From an uncultured Pelagibacteraceae bacterium (GTDB lineage Bacteria > Pseudomonadota > Alphaproteobacteria > Pelagibacterales > Pelagibacteraceae), in the NCBI GenBank assembly GCA_902564245.1, contig CACFAF010000003.1, positions 29,290 to 93,289 of the forward strand: a stretch of DNA of 64,000 nt, given 5' to 3'. The notes beneath the pieces are model-generated. The model did not search any database and was not told the DNA's origin. It worked only from the letters and a program-made list of their open reading frames with translations. Shown here piece by piece: positions 53,680-60,502 of this stretch (the first letter of the stretch is position 1; each line of letters opens with the position of its first letter). Made by a program: the position numbers and the translations under genes.

Positions 53680-54599
53680 AAAAATATTTGTTATATTTAT
53701 TTGTAATTTTAATACCTCTAAATTATTCATACGCCGATAAACTTTTAAAAAGTGGGTTTTTAAGTGGCGAATGGGACTTAGATACTAATTTTAATTTAGA
53801 TAATCCAAATGATAAAATTATTATAATTTTTAACCATGGTTCAGCCGAAAATGACAAACCATCTAAAGATTGTGTTTGGAAAAATAATATAAGAAATTTT
53901 GCATCACTATCAGGTAATAAAATTAAAGATAAAGAAGTTTTAGTTTATCTTTTATGCACAGATGATTTGGGAGGTGATAATTGGAAAATATTTTGGAAAA
54001 ATAAAGACGTAAAATATAAAGGAACACCAAAATTAGAAAAAAGAGTAAGCGCTAATGTTGATTTAATTGAAAAATTTATTAGCTTAGGTGTCCCAAATAA
54101 CCAAATTTTCATGGCAGGACAATCATGTGGAGGATGGGCGACAATGATGCTTATTTCAAGATATCCAAATAAAATAGCAGGAGGTATTTCAACTCACCAT
54201 GCTTGCTATGGTAAATTATCTAGAAAATATAAAGTTAAAAAAGTTGGTATAGAAAAAGCTTTAAATAATTTTAAGAAAAAAAAACCTGTCGCATCTTACT
54301 TTAGGGAAAAACAATTAAAAGAAATAAACATGGCAAAAAATCTTCCAATTTTGATCTTTACTCATCCAAAGGATCCATACGATGGTTTACTTTCAGACTG
54401 GGTAGAGGCCATTCCAGGTACAAAAAGAGTTGTAATAAGTGAGAATTATAAAATTAATAATAAATCTTGTAAAAGAATTGGGGTTAATAACGGAAATAGA
54501 TGGGATGAACCAATTAAGGACGGTCATCTTATGGCTTTAGGTGATTGTTTTCAGTATTATAATAAAACAATTCTAGAGTTTATTGAATCTAAAATTTAA
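53676..54599 (+). CDS. Exported alpha/beta hydrolase
   Basis: This is a 307-residue protein with an N-terminal signal peptide (YLLYLFVILIPLNYSYA), so it probably acts in the periplasm. The alpha/beta fold is suggested by IIIIFNHGSAEND, the nucleophile elbow GQSCGGWATMML, the acidic strand FTHPKDPYDGLLSDWV and a C-terminal histidine in KDGHLMALGD. Cysteines (about six) could form disulfides. It lies between XdhC and the MocA-like gene and overlaps the former by 4 bp, so it is co-transcribed with the Mo hydroxylase genes. Its substrate is unknown, and a link to the hydroxylase substrate is only contextual. Confidence 0.72.
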   Translation: MKKYLLYLFVILIPLNYSYADKLLKSGFLSGEWDLDTNFNLDNPNDKIIIIFNHGSAENDKPSKDCVWKNNIRNFASLSGNKIKDKEVLVYLLCTDDLGGDNWKIFWKNKDVKYKGTPKLEKRVSANVDLIEKFISLGVPNNQIFMAGQSCGGWATMMLISRYPNKIAGGISTHHACYGKLSRKYKVKKVGIEKALNNFKKKKPVASYFREKQLKEINMAKNLPILIFTHPKDPYDGLLSDWVEAIPGTKRVVISENYKINNKSCKRIGVNNGNRWDEPIKDGHLMALGDCFQYYNKTILEFIESKI

Positions 54600-54613
54600 A
54601 TCTTGCGAATTAA

Positions 54614-55186
54614 ATGATCAAAGTAATCATGTTGGCTGCTGGTCAATCAAAAAGGTTAAAAGGGGAAAATAAATTAATAAAAAATTATAAAAAAAAACCT
54701 CTTATAGTCCATACCATAAATTCTTTTAAAAGAAGCAAAGTAAGTAAAATAATTTTTGTTTTAGGATATCAGAACAAAGAAGTTAAAAAAATAATTAAAA
54801 AAAGTAAAAAATTTATTTTTGTACTTAATAAAAGCTTTAAACAAGGAATGTCTTCATCAATTAAGTCTGGTATCAAAAAGATAAAAAAAAAAGATAATGG
54901 ATTTATTATAGCTCAATCCGATATGCCTTTCATAAAAACATCAGATATCAATAAAATTTGTAACTCTATAGAAAAAAAAAAATATTTAGTTCACGCGTTA
55001 AAATTCAAAAATAAAGTGGGTAATCCTATAGGTTTTGATATTTCAGTCCTTAACAAGTTTAAAAAAATTAAAGGAGATATTGGAGCAAAATATATAGTTA
55101 AAAGATTAAAAAATCATACAAATTTTATAAAAGTTTCATCAAGCAAAGTTTTTAAAGATTTTGATTTAAAAAAAGATTTTAATTAG
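54614..55186 (+). CDS. MocA-like molybdopterin cytidylyltransferase
   Basis: This is a 190-residue NTP-transferase-fold protein of the MobA/MocA group. It has the nucleotide loop MLAAGQSKRLKGENKL, the metal-binding IIAQSDMPFIKT, and KVGNPIGFDISV near the end. In this setting it would attach CMP to molybdopterin to form the cytosine dinucleotide form used by CoxL-type enzymes. MobA (GMP) is the alternative. It is the last gene of the coxS cluster and its stop overlaps moaE by 8 bp. Confidence 0.82.
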   Translation: MIKVIMLAAGQSKRLKGENKLIKNYKKKPLIVHTINSFKRSKVSKIIFVLGYQNKEVKKIIKKSKKFIFVLNKSFKQGMSSSIKSGIKKIKKKDNGFIIAQSDMPFIKTSDINKICNSIEKKKYLVHALKFKNKVGNPIGFDISVLNKFKKIKGDIGAKYIVKRLKNHTNFIKVSSSKVFKDFDLKKDFN

Positions 55187-55625
55187 TTTGAATGGGATTT
55201 CCCTTTAACCATTCACTTTCTTTATTTTCATAATGTTCTTTTTTCCAAATAGGAGATCTCTTTTTAATTTCCTCAATGATATATCTTGATAAATCATATG
55301 CTTCAGATCTGTGTGGGCAAGCTACCGCAATTATAATACTAATTTCCCCTAGACCAACATAACCTTTAACATGTTCAATAAATACAGATTTATCTTTGAT
55401 ATTTAGTTTTTTATCTACTTCATTGTAAATTTCTTCAAAGCTTTTAATTACAAGTTGATCGTGACTATCATATGTAATTCCATTAACTTTTTTATTTTCA
55501 TTATTTTCTCTTACAGTTCCATAGAATACTATTGAAGCACCAAATTTTGATGAAGAAATAAATTCTTCAGCACTTTCTGTTTTAATTTTTTCTTTTGAAA
55601 GGTCAATTATTTTAGCATGAAGCAT
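55179..55625 (-). CDS. moaE: Molybdopterin synthase catalytic subunit
   Basis: MoaE inserts sulfur from MoaD thiocarboxylate into precursor Z. The 148-residue protein has GASIVFYGTVRENNENKKV, the conserved acidic YDSHDQL, HVKGYVGLGEISIIIAV, and the C-terminal KRSPIWKKEHYEN with the catalytic lysine. Both sulfur-accepting and dimer motifs are present. It follows moaD with a TAATG overlap of 1 bp. It is the last gene of moaA-moaC-moaD-moaE. Confidence 0.94.
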   Translation of the reverse strand: MLHAKIIDLSKEKIKTESAEEFISSSKFGASIVFYGTVRENNENKKVNGITYDSHDQLVIKSFEEIYNEVDKKLNIKDKSVFIEHVKGYVGLGEISIIIAVACPHRSEAYDLSRYIIEEIKKRSPIWKKEHYENKESEWLKGNPIQTN

Positions 55626-55894
55626 TAACCACCTCCAATTGGTGGAATTATTCCAATTTTTTGATTCTTAGTAATTTTATAATTATCTGAAATAATATTG
55701 TTGTCTTCAGAGCAAAATGCAGAACTTTTAATTATTTTTTTAAAACTTTCATTTCCCTTAAATTTAAGATCAACATAATTAATGATTTCATTTCTTAGAT
55801 CTTTTACTGAACTATTTCCTTTTAAATCTAATTCTAAAAATTCTTTATCACTTAAATCTCTACTTGCACCAAATAGTTCAAGTTTAATCTTCAT
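55625..55894 (-). CDS. moaD: Molybdopterin synthase sulfur carrier subunit
   Basis: MoaD is the ubiquitin-like carrier whose C-terminal glycine pair is thiocarboxylated. The 89-residue protein ends in IGIIPPIGGG, consistent with this. Its N-terminal strand KIKLELFGASRDLSD is typical. It sits 1 bp from moaC and overlaps moaE by 1 bp. A dedicated MoeB-type activator is not in the window, so sulfur loading must be shared with another protein. Confidence 0.92.
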   Translation of the reverse strand: MKIKLELFGASRDLSDKEFLELDLKGNSSVKDLRNEIINYVDLKFKGNESFKKIIKSSAFCSEDNNIISDNYKITKNQKIGIIPPIGGG

Positions 55895-55895
55895 A

Positions 55896-56441
55896 TTAAA
55901 AAATATTTTCTAAAAAATTTGGCAAACCATCTGGATTGGTCCATAATCCACTTTTTCCACCTTCCTTAATTAGTAATTTAACATTATCTATTTTAAGATG
56001 TGGATTAACTATTTTGCTTAAATCATAAATAGTAATTAAAGCTGCGTTAACACCCATTATTGCTTCCATTTCAACACCAGTTTTTGAAACAGCAGATACA
56101 ACACAAAAAACTTCTAAAGAGCTATCAATCTCATTCATAATAATTTTAGTTGCTGTATGGTCAATTGGCAGAGGATGACACAAAGGTATCAATTCACTTG
56201 TTTTTTTTACACCTAAAACAGCTGATACTTCTGCAAGACTAATAGGATCACCTTTAGGCATCTTATTGTTTTTAATAAGATCAAAGACTTCTTTACCAAC
56301 ATAAATTTTTCCTGATGCAAGCGCTCTCCTAAATGTTTCTTTTTTTTTAGAAACATCTACCATGTTAAAAGAATTCTTTTTAAAAATTTCTTTAGCCCAA
56401 TCTTTCAATTCGTTTTGGTTTACTATTTTTAATTTATTCAA
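55896..56441 (-). CDS. moaC: Cyclic pyranopterin monophosphate synthase
   Basis: MoaC converts the MoaA product to cPMP, the first stable intermediate of molybdopterin. The 181-residue protein has MVDVSKKKETFRRALASGKI near residue 30, GVKKTSELIPLCHPLPID with the catalytic histidine and cysteine region, and VEMEAIMGVNAALITIYDL, all MoaC signatures. The extra 25 N-terminal residues (LKIVNQNELKDWAKEIFKK) are slightly more than usual. It directly abuts moaA and moaD. Confidence 0.95.
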   Translation of the reverse strand: MNKLKIVNQNELKDWAKEIFKKNSFNMVDVSKKKETFRRALASGKIYVGKEVFDLIKNNKMPKGDPISLAEVSAVLGVKKTSELIPLCHPLPIDHTATKIIMNEIDSSLEVFCVVSAVSKTGVEMEAIMGVNAALITIYDLSKIVNPHLKIDNVKLLIKEGGKSGLWTNPDGLPNFLENIF

Positions 56442-57437
56442 TTAACCTCCAGTTTTAGATAAATTTTTAGTTGAGCCTGTATCTCCAAGTTCTAAATAAT
56501 GAGATTCTTTTTTAAATTGCATTTGTTTTAATATAAGATCTTTTAATTCATTAAGTTGATCATCCTTTTGCAATAAATGTCTTACGCTAATTCCAGTATT
56601 TCCAAATAAACAAAGTCTTAAATCACCTCTAGATGTAATTCTTAATCTATTACAAGATTTACAAAAATCTTTTGAATATGGTGCAATTATTCCAAACTTA
56701 CCTTTATATTCTGGTTTTATGTAATTTAAAGAAGGCCCAGCGTCTTTTCCTAAAGTTTGATAAATCCATTCATTTTTATTTAAATAATCTTTGAATACTT
56801 TAGATGATACATGATATTTCTTAAAATAGTCTAAATTATCACCTGTTTGCATTAATTCTATATATCTGAAATCAAGTTTGTTATTTTGAATAAATTTTGA
56901 CCATTGATCAAAATCTTTTTCTGAAGAGTTAACTCCATTTAATAAAACAGCATTAATTTTAATATTTTCAAAACCTAATTCTTGTAAATTTTTAATTCCT
57001 TGTAAAATTTCTGGCAATCTGTCATGACCAGTAACATTTTTAAAAGTTTCAGCATTAAGACTGTCTATGCTTATGTTTATTGCATTTAAACCACTATCTA
57101 CTAATTGTTTTGCCTTTTTGTCTAAATGATAACCATTTGTTGTAATTGCAACTTTTTTTATTCCAGTTTCATATTTTAGAACTTTAACGATATCAAAAAA
57201 ATCTTTTCTAACAGTTGGTTCCCCACCTGTAATTCTAATTTTAGAAACTCCTAATTCAGAAAAGCATTTTGATAGGCGTCTAATTTCATCCAGATGAAGG
57301 AATTTTCTATTATCACTCTTATCAACCTGATAACCGTTTGGTAAACAATAGCCACATTTAAAATTACAAACATCCGTAATAGACATTCTTATGTACGGAA
57401 ATGTTCTTCCAAAATTATCTTGAAGATGATGTTGCAT
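56442..57437 (-). CDS. moaA: GTP 3',8-cyclase (radical SAM)
   Basis: MoaA is the radical-SAM enzyme that starts cofactor synthesis from GTP. The 331-residue protein has the N-terminal cluster motif CNFKCGYC (cysteines 24, 28, 31). The second cluster ligands are at FCKSCNRLRIT and RLCLFGN near residues 258-275. It ends in GG (SKTGG), the conserved double-glycine tail. It leads moaA-C-D-E on the minus strand, and sorA is divergent across 195 bp. Both coxL and sorA need its product. Confidence 0.96.
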   Translation of the reverse strand: MQHHLQDNFGRTFPYIRMSITDVCNFKCGYCLPNGYQVDKSDNRKFLHLDEIRRLSKCFSELGVSKIRITGGEPTVRKDFFDIVKVLKYETGIKKVAITTNGYHLDKKAKQLVDSGLNAINISIDSLNAETFKNVTGHDRLPEILQGIKNLQELGFENIKINAVLLNGVNSSEKDFDQWSKFIQNNKLDFRYIELMQTGDNLDYFKKYHVSSKVFKDYLNKNEWIYQTLGKDAGPSLNYIKPEYKGKFGIIAPYSKDFCKSCNRLRITSRGDLRLCLFGNTGISVRHLLQKDDQLNELKDLILKQMQFKKESHYLELGDTGSTKNLSKTGG

Positions 57438-57632
57438 AAAATAAATCTATACTAGAAAAATTGATTATTAAATTTAAAAATTAATAACAAAACAAACATA
57501 ATTTCCCCTTTATACAACTTTGAATTGTAAAACTAGTAATTGAAAATATTTTTCTTTTTTTATTTTTCAAATTTAAATTTTTTGGTAACGTTAGATGAGA
57601 TTTGAACGATACTAATTAGCATTGGAGGATAT
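57438..57632. other. Divergent intergenic region between moaA and sorA
   Basis: This 195-bp AT-rich gap is the longest in the window. On the plus strand a strong ribosome-binding site GGAGG lies 5 bp before the sorA ATG. A short inverted pair, TACAA and TTGTA, flanks CTTTGAA near 57513. I saw no convincing consensus promoter for either gene and no Moco riboswitch fold, although one cannot be excluded by eye. Promoters for both operons should be here. Confidence 0.5.
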
Positions 57633-58850
57633 ATGAAAAAAATAAAACAAAAATTTAATATTAAAAGAAGAAATTTCTTAACAGGAACAGCTTCATTAGC
57701 TGGTATGGCGGCAACAGCTTCAGTTTTGCCTATTAATATTGCAAATGCAAATCATACAGAAGGCAGTAAAGGGTTACCAGGATTCATAAGTTGGAAAGAT
57801 AGAGATGCTTTAATTGTTCATTCAGATAAAGGAATTGAAACACATAGAAGTGCTATAGGTGAAAGTCTTATAACTCCAAATAGAAATATTTATATAAGAA
57901 ATAACATGCCAACAATGTCAGATGCACAAATTGGTAATAGAGGTGATTGGAAAGTTTCTATTGAAGGCGTGAAAAATCCAAAAACTTTTACATTATCTCA
58001 ATTAAAAAAATTAGGTCATACTACAATGGCTACAATTCTTCAGTGCTCAGGTAATGGCAGAGGTTTTTTTGAACACAAAGTTAGAGGATCTCAATGGGAA
58101 ACTGGAGCAGCTGCTTGCGTTTTATGGACAGGTGTACCTATGAAAGTAGTTGTCGATGCATGTGGAGGAATTAATGGTAGTGCAGTATATATGACATCTG
58201 CTGGAGTTGATCATAAACCAACTGGCTTAGATCCAAAAAAAGCAATGGTGGAAAGATCTGTTCCTAAAAAAGTTTTTAAAGATGCGATGTTAGCATGGGA
58301 AATGAATGGCGTACCTTTACCTAACGCGCATGGTGGACCATTAAGAATGGTTACTCCAGGATATTTTGGAATTAACAATGTTAAACATCTTGGAAAAGTT
58401 GCTTTTACTACAGAGCAGTCATCTGTAAAATATATGAAATCAAGCTATAGAATTTCTCCAATAGGAAAAAAAGGATCTCAATATCCTTCTTGTTGGGAGA
58501 TGCCAGTTAAATCGTGGATTACTAGACCTACTGATGAAACAGGAACTGTGAAAAGCGGTAAAGTTCAGATAGTTGGAGTAGCAATGGGAGGCACAAGAAA
58601 CGTAAGAAGTGTCAAGGTATCCATAGATGGTGGTCAAAGTTGGAAGAGAGCAAAATTTATTGGACCTAATTTAGGTAAATACGCTTGGAGACAGTTTGCT
58701 TTTGAAGCGACTTTATCATCAGGAACTTATAATATTGCTAGTTTAGCATCTAATGGTCGAGATAAACAACCAGAGTTAAGAATGGAAAATAGAAGAGGGT
58801 ATGCTCATAATGGTTGGAAAGATCATAGTGTGAATATTACTGTAGTATAA
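57633..58850 (+). CDS. sorA: Tat-exported sulfite dehydrogenase (molybdopterin sulfite-oxidase family)
   Basis: This is a periplasmic sulfite-oxidase-family enzyme that should oxidise sulfite to sulfate and pass electrons to a cytochrome c. The 405-residue protein has a twin-arginine signal (KRRNFLTG, arginines 12 and 13). The Mo-ligand cysteine is 138, in LQCSGNGR. The domain also has NAHGGPLRMVTPGYFGI and a C-terminal dimerisation domain (about residues 305-405) with GTRNVRSVKVSIDGGQ. It is shorter than SoxC and is followed by a single-heme cytochrome, which favours SorA/SorT over SoxC. Other substrates of the family cannot be excluded. Confidence 0.87.
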   Translation: MKKIKQKFNIKRRNFLTGTASLAGMAATASVLPINIANANHTEGSKGLPGFISWKDRDALIVHSDKGIETHRSAIGESLITPNRNIYIRNNMPTMSDAQIGNRGDWKVSIEGVKNPKTFTLSQLKKLGHTTMATILQCSGNGRGFFEHKVRGSQWETGAAACVLWTGVPMKVVVDACGGINGSAVYMTSAGVDHKPTGLDPKKAMVERSVPKKVFKDAMLAWEMNGVPLPNAHGGPLRMVTPGYFGINNVKHLGKVAFTTEQSSVKYMKSSYRISPIGKKGSQYPSCWEMPVKSWITRPTDETGTVKSGKVQIVGVAMGGTRNVRSVKVSIDGGQSWKRAKFIGPNLGKYAWRQFAFEATLSSGTYNIASLASNGRDKQPELRMENRRGYAHNGWKDHSVNITVV

Positions 58851-58877
58851 TATTTAAAAAAGTTTTAGAGTCAGTTA

Positions 58878-59201
58878 ATGAAAATTGTAAAATTTTTATT
58901 AATGATTTTATTTTTATTCAGCATAAATATTAAAAATTTATTAGCAGATAACGCTAAAATGGTTAAAGGACTTGAAATTTTTAATGAGATAGCAGGATGT
59001 GCAGGATGTCATACACTAAAAGCTGCTGGATCAGAAGCTAACATCGGACCAAATTTAGATACTGTAAGCCTTACAGAAGAATCAGTAAAAGATATGGTTA
59101 CTCATGGACTTGGAGTCATGCCAGCTTATGGAGAAGGTATTTTAACGAAAGAAGAAATAGATATCGTATCTTTTTATGTAGCAAATTCTGTAGGTAAATG
59201 A
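58878..59201 (+). CDS. sorB: Periplasmic c-type cytochrome, SorB-like electron acceptor
   Basis: This is a 107-residue cytochrome c with a signal peptide (KIVKFLLMILFLFSINI). The heme motif is CAGCH (cysteines 41 and 44, histidine 45). The likely axial methionine is 81, in GVMPAYG. It is small and monoheme, as for SorB, unlike the diheme SoxD. It lies 27 bp after sorA and overlaps the PhyH gene by 4 bp, so it should take electrons from SorA toward the terminal oxidase. A general cytochrome role is possible but less likely. Confidence 0.85.
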   Translation: MKIVKFLLMILFLFSINIKNLLADNAKMVKGLEIFNEIAGCAGCHTLKAAGSEANIGPNLDTVSLTEESVKDMVTHGLGVMPAYGEGILTKEEIDIVSFYVANSVGK

Positions 59202-60034
59202 ATAATATTTTAAGTGAAGATGAAATAAATACTTTTAAAAAAGATGGAGCGGTATTTTTAAAAGGAAAATTTGATATTAGTTGGATTAAAAAACTTCAAA
59301 AGGGAATAGATAAAGATATAAAAAATCCAAGTCCAAGATTTAAATCTCATACTATAGAAAAAAATGTTCCAGCTTATTTAGAAGATTATTGGACTTGGCA
59401 TTTAGTCCCAGAATTTAAAGATTTTGTATTTAATTCACCCTATGCAAAAATTGCATCAGAATTAATGTCAGCAAAAAAAATTAATTTAGTGATGGATAAT
59501 TGGTTTTTAAGAGAAGGTGGATCTAAATCTAAAACTCCATTTCACCATGATGTAAGTTATTTTGATATGGAAGGAACTATGTGTGTACTCTGGTTACCTC
59601 TTCAACCAAGTAAAAAAGATGAAGGTGTTGCATGGGTTAAAGGCTCTCATTTATGGAATAAACTTTTTTTACGAGTTCTTTTTAAAGATGGACATAAAAT
59701 TGAAGGTAACGAGTGCATAATTAATGGAAAAAAATATGAATTACCTCCAGATATTTTAGGAAATAAAGATAAATATGAATTTTTAAATTGGGATTGTGAT
59801 TTAGGGGATTGTGTAATTTTTGATATGAGAACACTTCATGGTGCTCTAAGTACATTAATACCAAAAAAAACTTTAAGCAGATACACTTTAAGAGTTGCAA
59901 AAGAAGATGCAAAAATAAGTTACATAGGTGATTGGACCAGTTATAATTATAGAAAAGCTATGCAAGAATCTGGATATAAAAATGGTGATCCTCTAGGAGG
60001 AGAAATGTTTCCAACTTTATATGAAGCAAGTTAA
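59198..60034 (+). CDS. Phytanoyl-CoA dioxygenase (PhyH)-family oxygenase
   Basis: This is a 278-residue Fe(II)/2-oxoglutarate oxygenase without a signal peptide, so it acts in the cytosol. The facial triad is visible as HxD at histidine 116 and aspartate 118 in FHHDVSYF, and histidine 214 in TLHGALST. Arginine 228 or 232 (SRYTLR) would bind 2-oxoglutarate. Its start overlaps the sorB stop by 4 bp, so it is translated with the sulfite dehydrogenase. PhyH proteins act on many substrates, including alkyl and phosphonate compounds. The link to a sulfur substrate is inferred from context. Its end carries the only clear hairpin between convergent genes in the window. Confidence 0.8.
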   Translation: MNNILSEDEINTFKKDGAVFLKGKFDISWIKKLQKGIDKDIKNPSPRFKSHTIEKNVPAYLEDYWTWHLVPEFKDFVFNSPYAKIASELMSAKKINLVMDNWFLREGGSKSKTPFHHDVSYFDMEGTMCVLWLPLQPSKKDEGVAWVKGSHLWNKLFLRVLFKDGHKIEGNECIINGKKYELPPDILGNKDKYEFLNWDCDLGDCVIFDMRTLHGALSTLIPKKTLSRYTLRVAKEDAKISYIGDWTSYNYRKAMQESGYKNGDPLGGEMFPTLYEAS

Positions 60035-60061
60035 CTTCTAGCCCATAAGACTAGAAGTTAA
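60031..60061. terminator. Hairpin between the PhyH and GYD genes
   Basis: A perfect 11-bp inverted repeat (60031-60041 and 60051-60061, arms TTAACTTCTAG and CTAGAAGTTAA) flanks a 9-base loop. It begins at the PhyH stop and lies before the convergent GYD gene, so it may end both transcripts. The usual T-run is poor on the plus strand. It is the only clear hairpin terminator I saw at a convergent junction here. Confidence 0.55.
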
Positions 60062-60073
60062 ATTTGTAACAAT

Positions 60074-60397
60074 TTATCCTGCAGGTTTATAAAGACCCAT
60101 TGCTTTTCCTGCCATCTCAGCTGTTTTAGCCATATCCATTTCTTCTAATATAGTAAAATTGCAAATGGCACCTGAAGCTTCGACTGCTAATTTAACTGCA
60201 GCCATTGATTCAAAGTCTTTTCCGCTAACACAACCAACAAAATCATAAGATCCTCTTGTTATTGAAAATGACTCCATTTTAGCATCTAATGCTGTTGCCA
60301 ATGCATTTGCAGCAGCAGCTCTATCCTGTTTAGGATCTTTTATAAATCCTTTAAACGCTTGGGCAGTGTAGTTTCCGATTATATAATATTTAGCCAT
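60074..60397 (-). CDS. GYD domain-containing protein
   Basis: This is a 107-residue protein of the GYD family (Pfam name from its motif), function unknown. It starts MAKYYIIGNYTAQAFKGF and has MESFSITRGSYDFVGCVSG, where the GSYDF core corresponds to the GYD motif. A ferredoxin-like fold is likely, as in stress-responsive dimers. It has a strong AAAGGAGAAT ribosome site. It is transcribed divergently from the aldehyde dehydrogenase across a 105-bp gap that holds an inverted repeat. Confidence 0.8.
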   Translation of the reverse strand: MAKYYIIGNYTAQAFKGFIKDPKQDRAAAANALATALDAKMESFSITRGSYDFVGCVSGKDFESMAAVKLAVEASGAICNFTILEEMDMAKTAEMAGKAMGLYKPAG

Positions 60398-60425
60398 AAT
60401 ATTCTCCTTTCCTAAACATTTTAAA

Positions 60426-60449
60426 ATAACATTATTGCAAAAATGTTAT
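60426..60449. promoter_or_regulatory. Inverted repeat, possible operator
   Basis: Perfect 8-bp arms ATAACATT (60426-60433) and AATGTTAT (60442-60449) flank an 8-base centre ATTGCAAA. The right arm overlaps the -10 box of the aldehyde dehydrogenase promoter. A dimeric repressor would cover it, which would couple control of the two divergent genes. Confidence 0.45.
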
Positions 60450-60452
60450 AAT
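60444..60452 (+). promoter_or_regulatory. Extended -10 promoter of the aldehyde dehydrogenase gene
   Basis: TG followed by one base and a perfect TATAAT (60447-60452) forms an extended -10 element, 50 bp before the ATG. The -35 region is poor, as is common for extended -10 promoters. It overlaps the inverted repeat. Confidence 0.45.
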
Positions 60453-60502
60453 GAGTAAATTGCATAGTAGACACAACTTAAAGTAATGTTAAATTGTAAA
60501 TT

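Noticed and set aside
57438..57632. Molybdenum-cofactor riboswitch upstream of moaA
   Set aside because: No conserved stem arrangement could be recognised by eye in this AT-rich gap.
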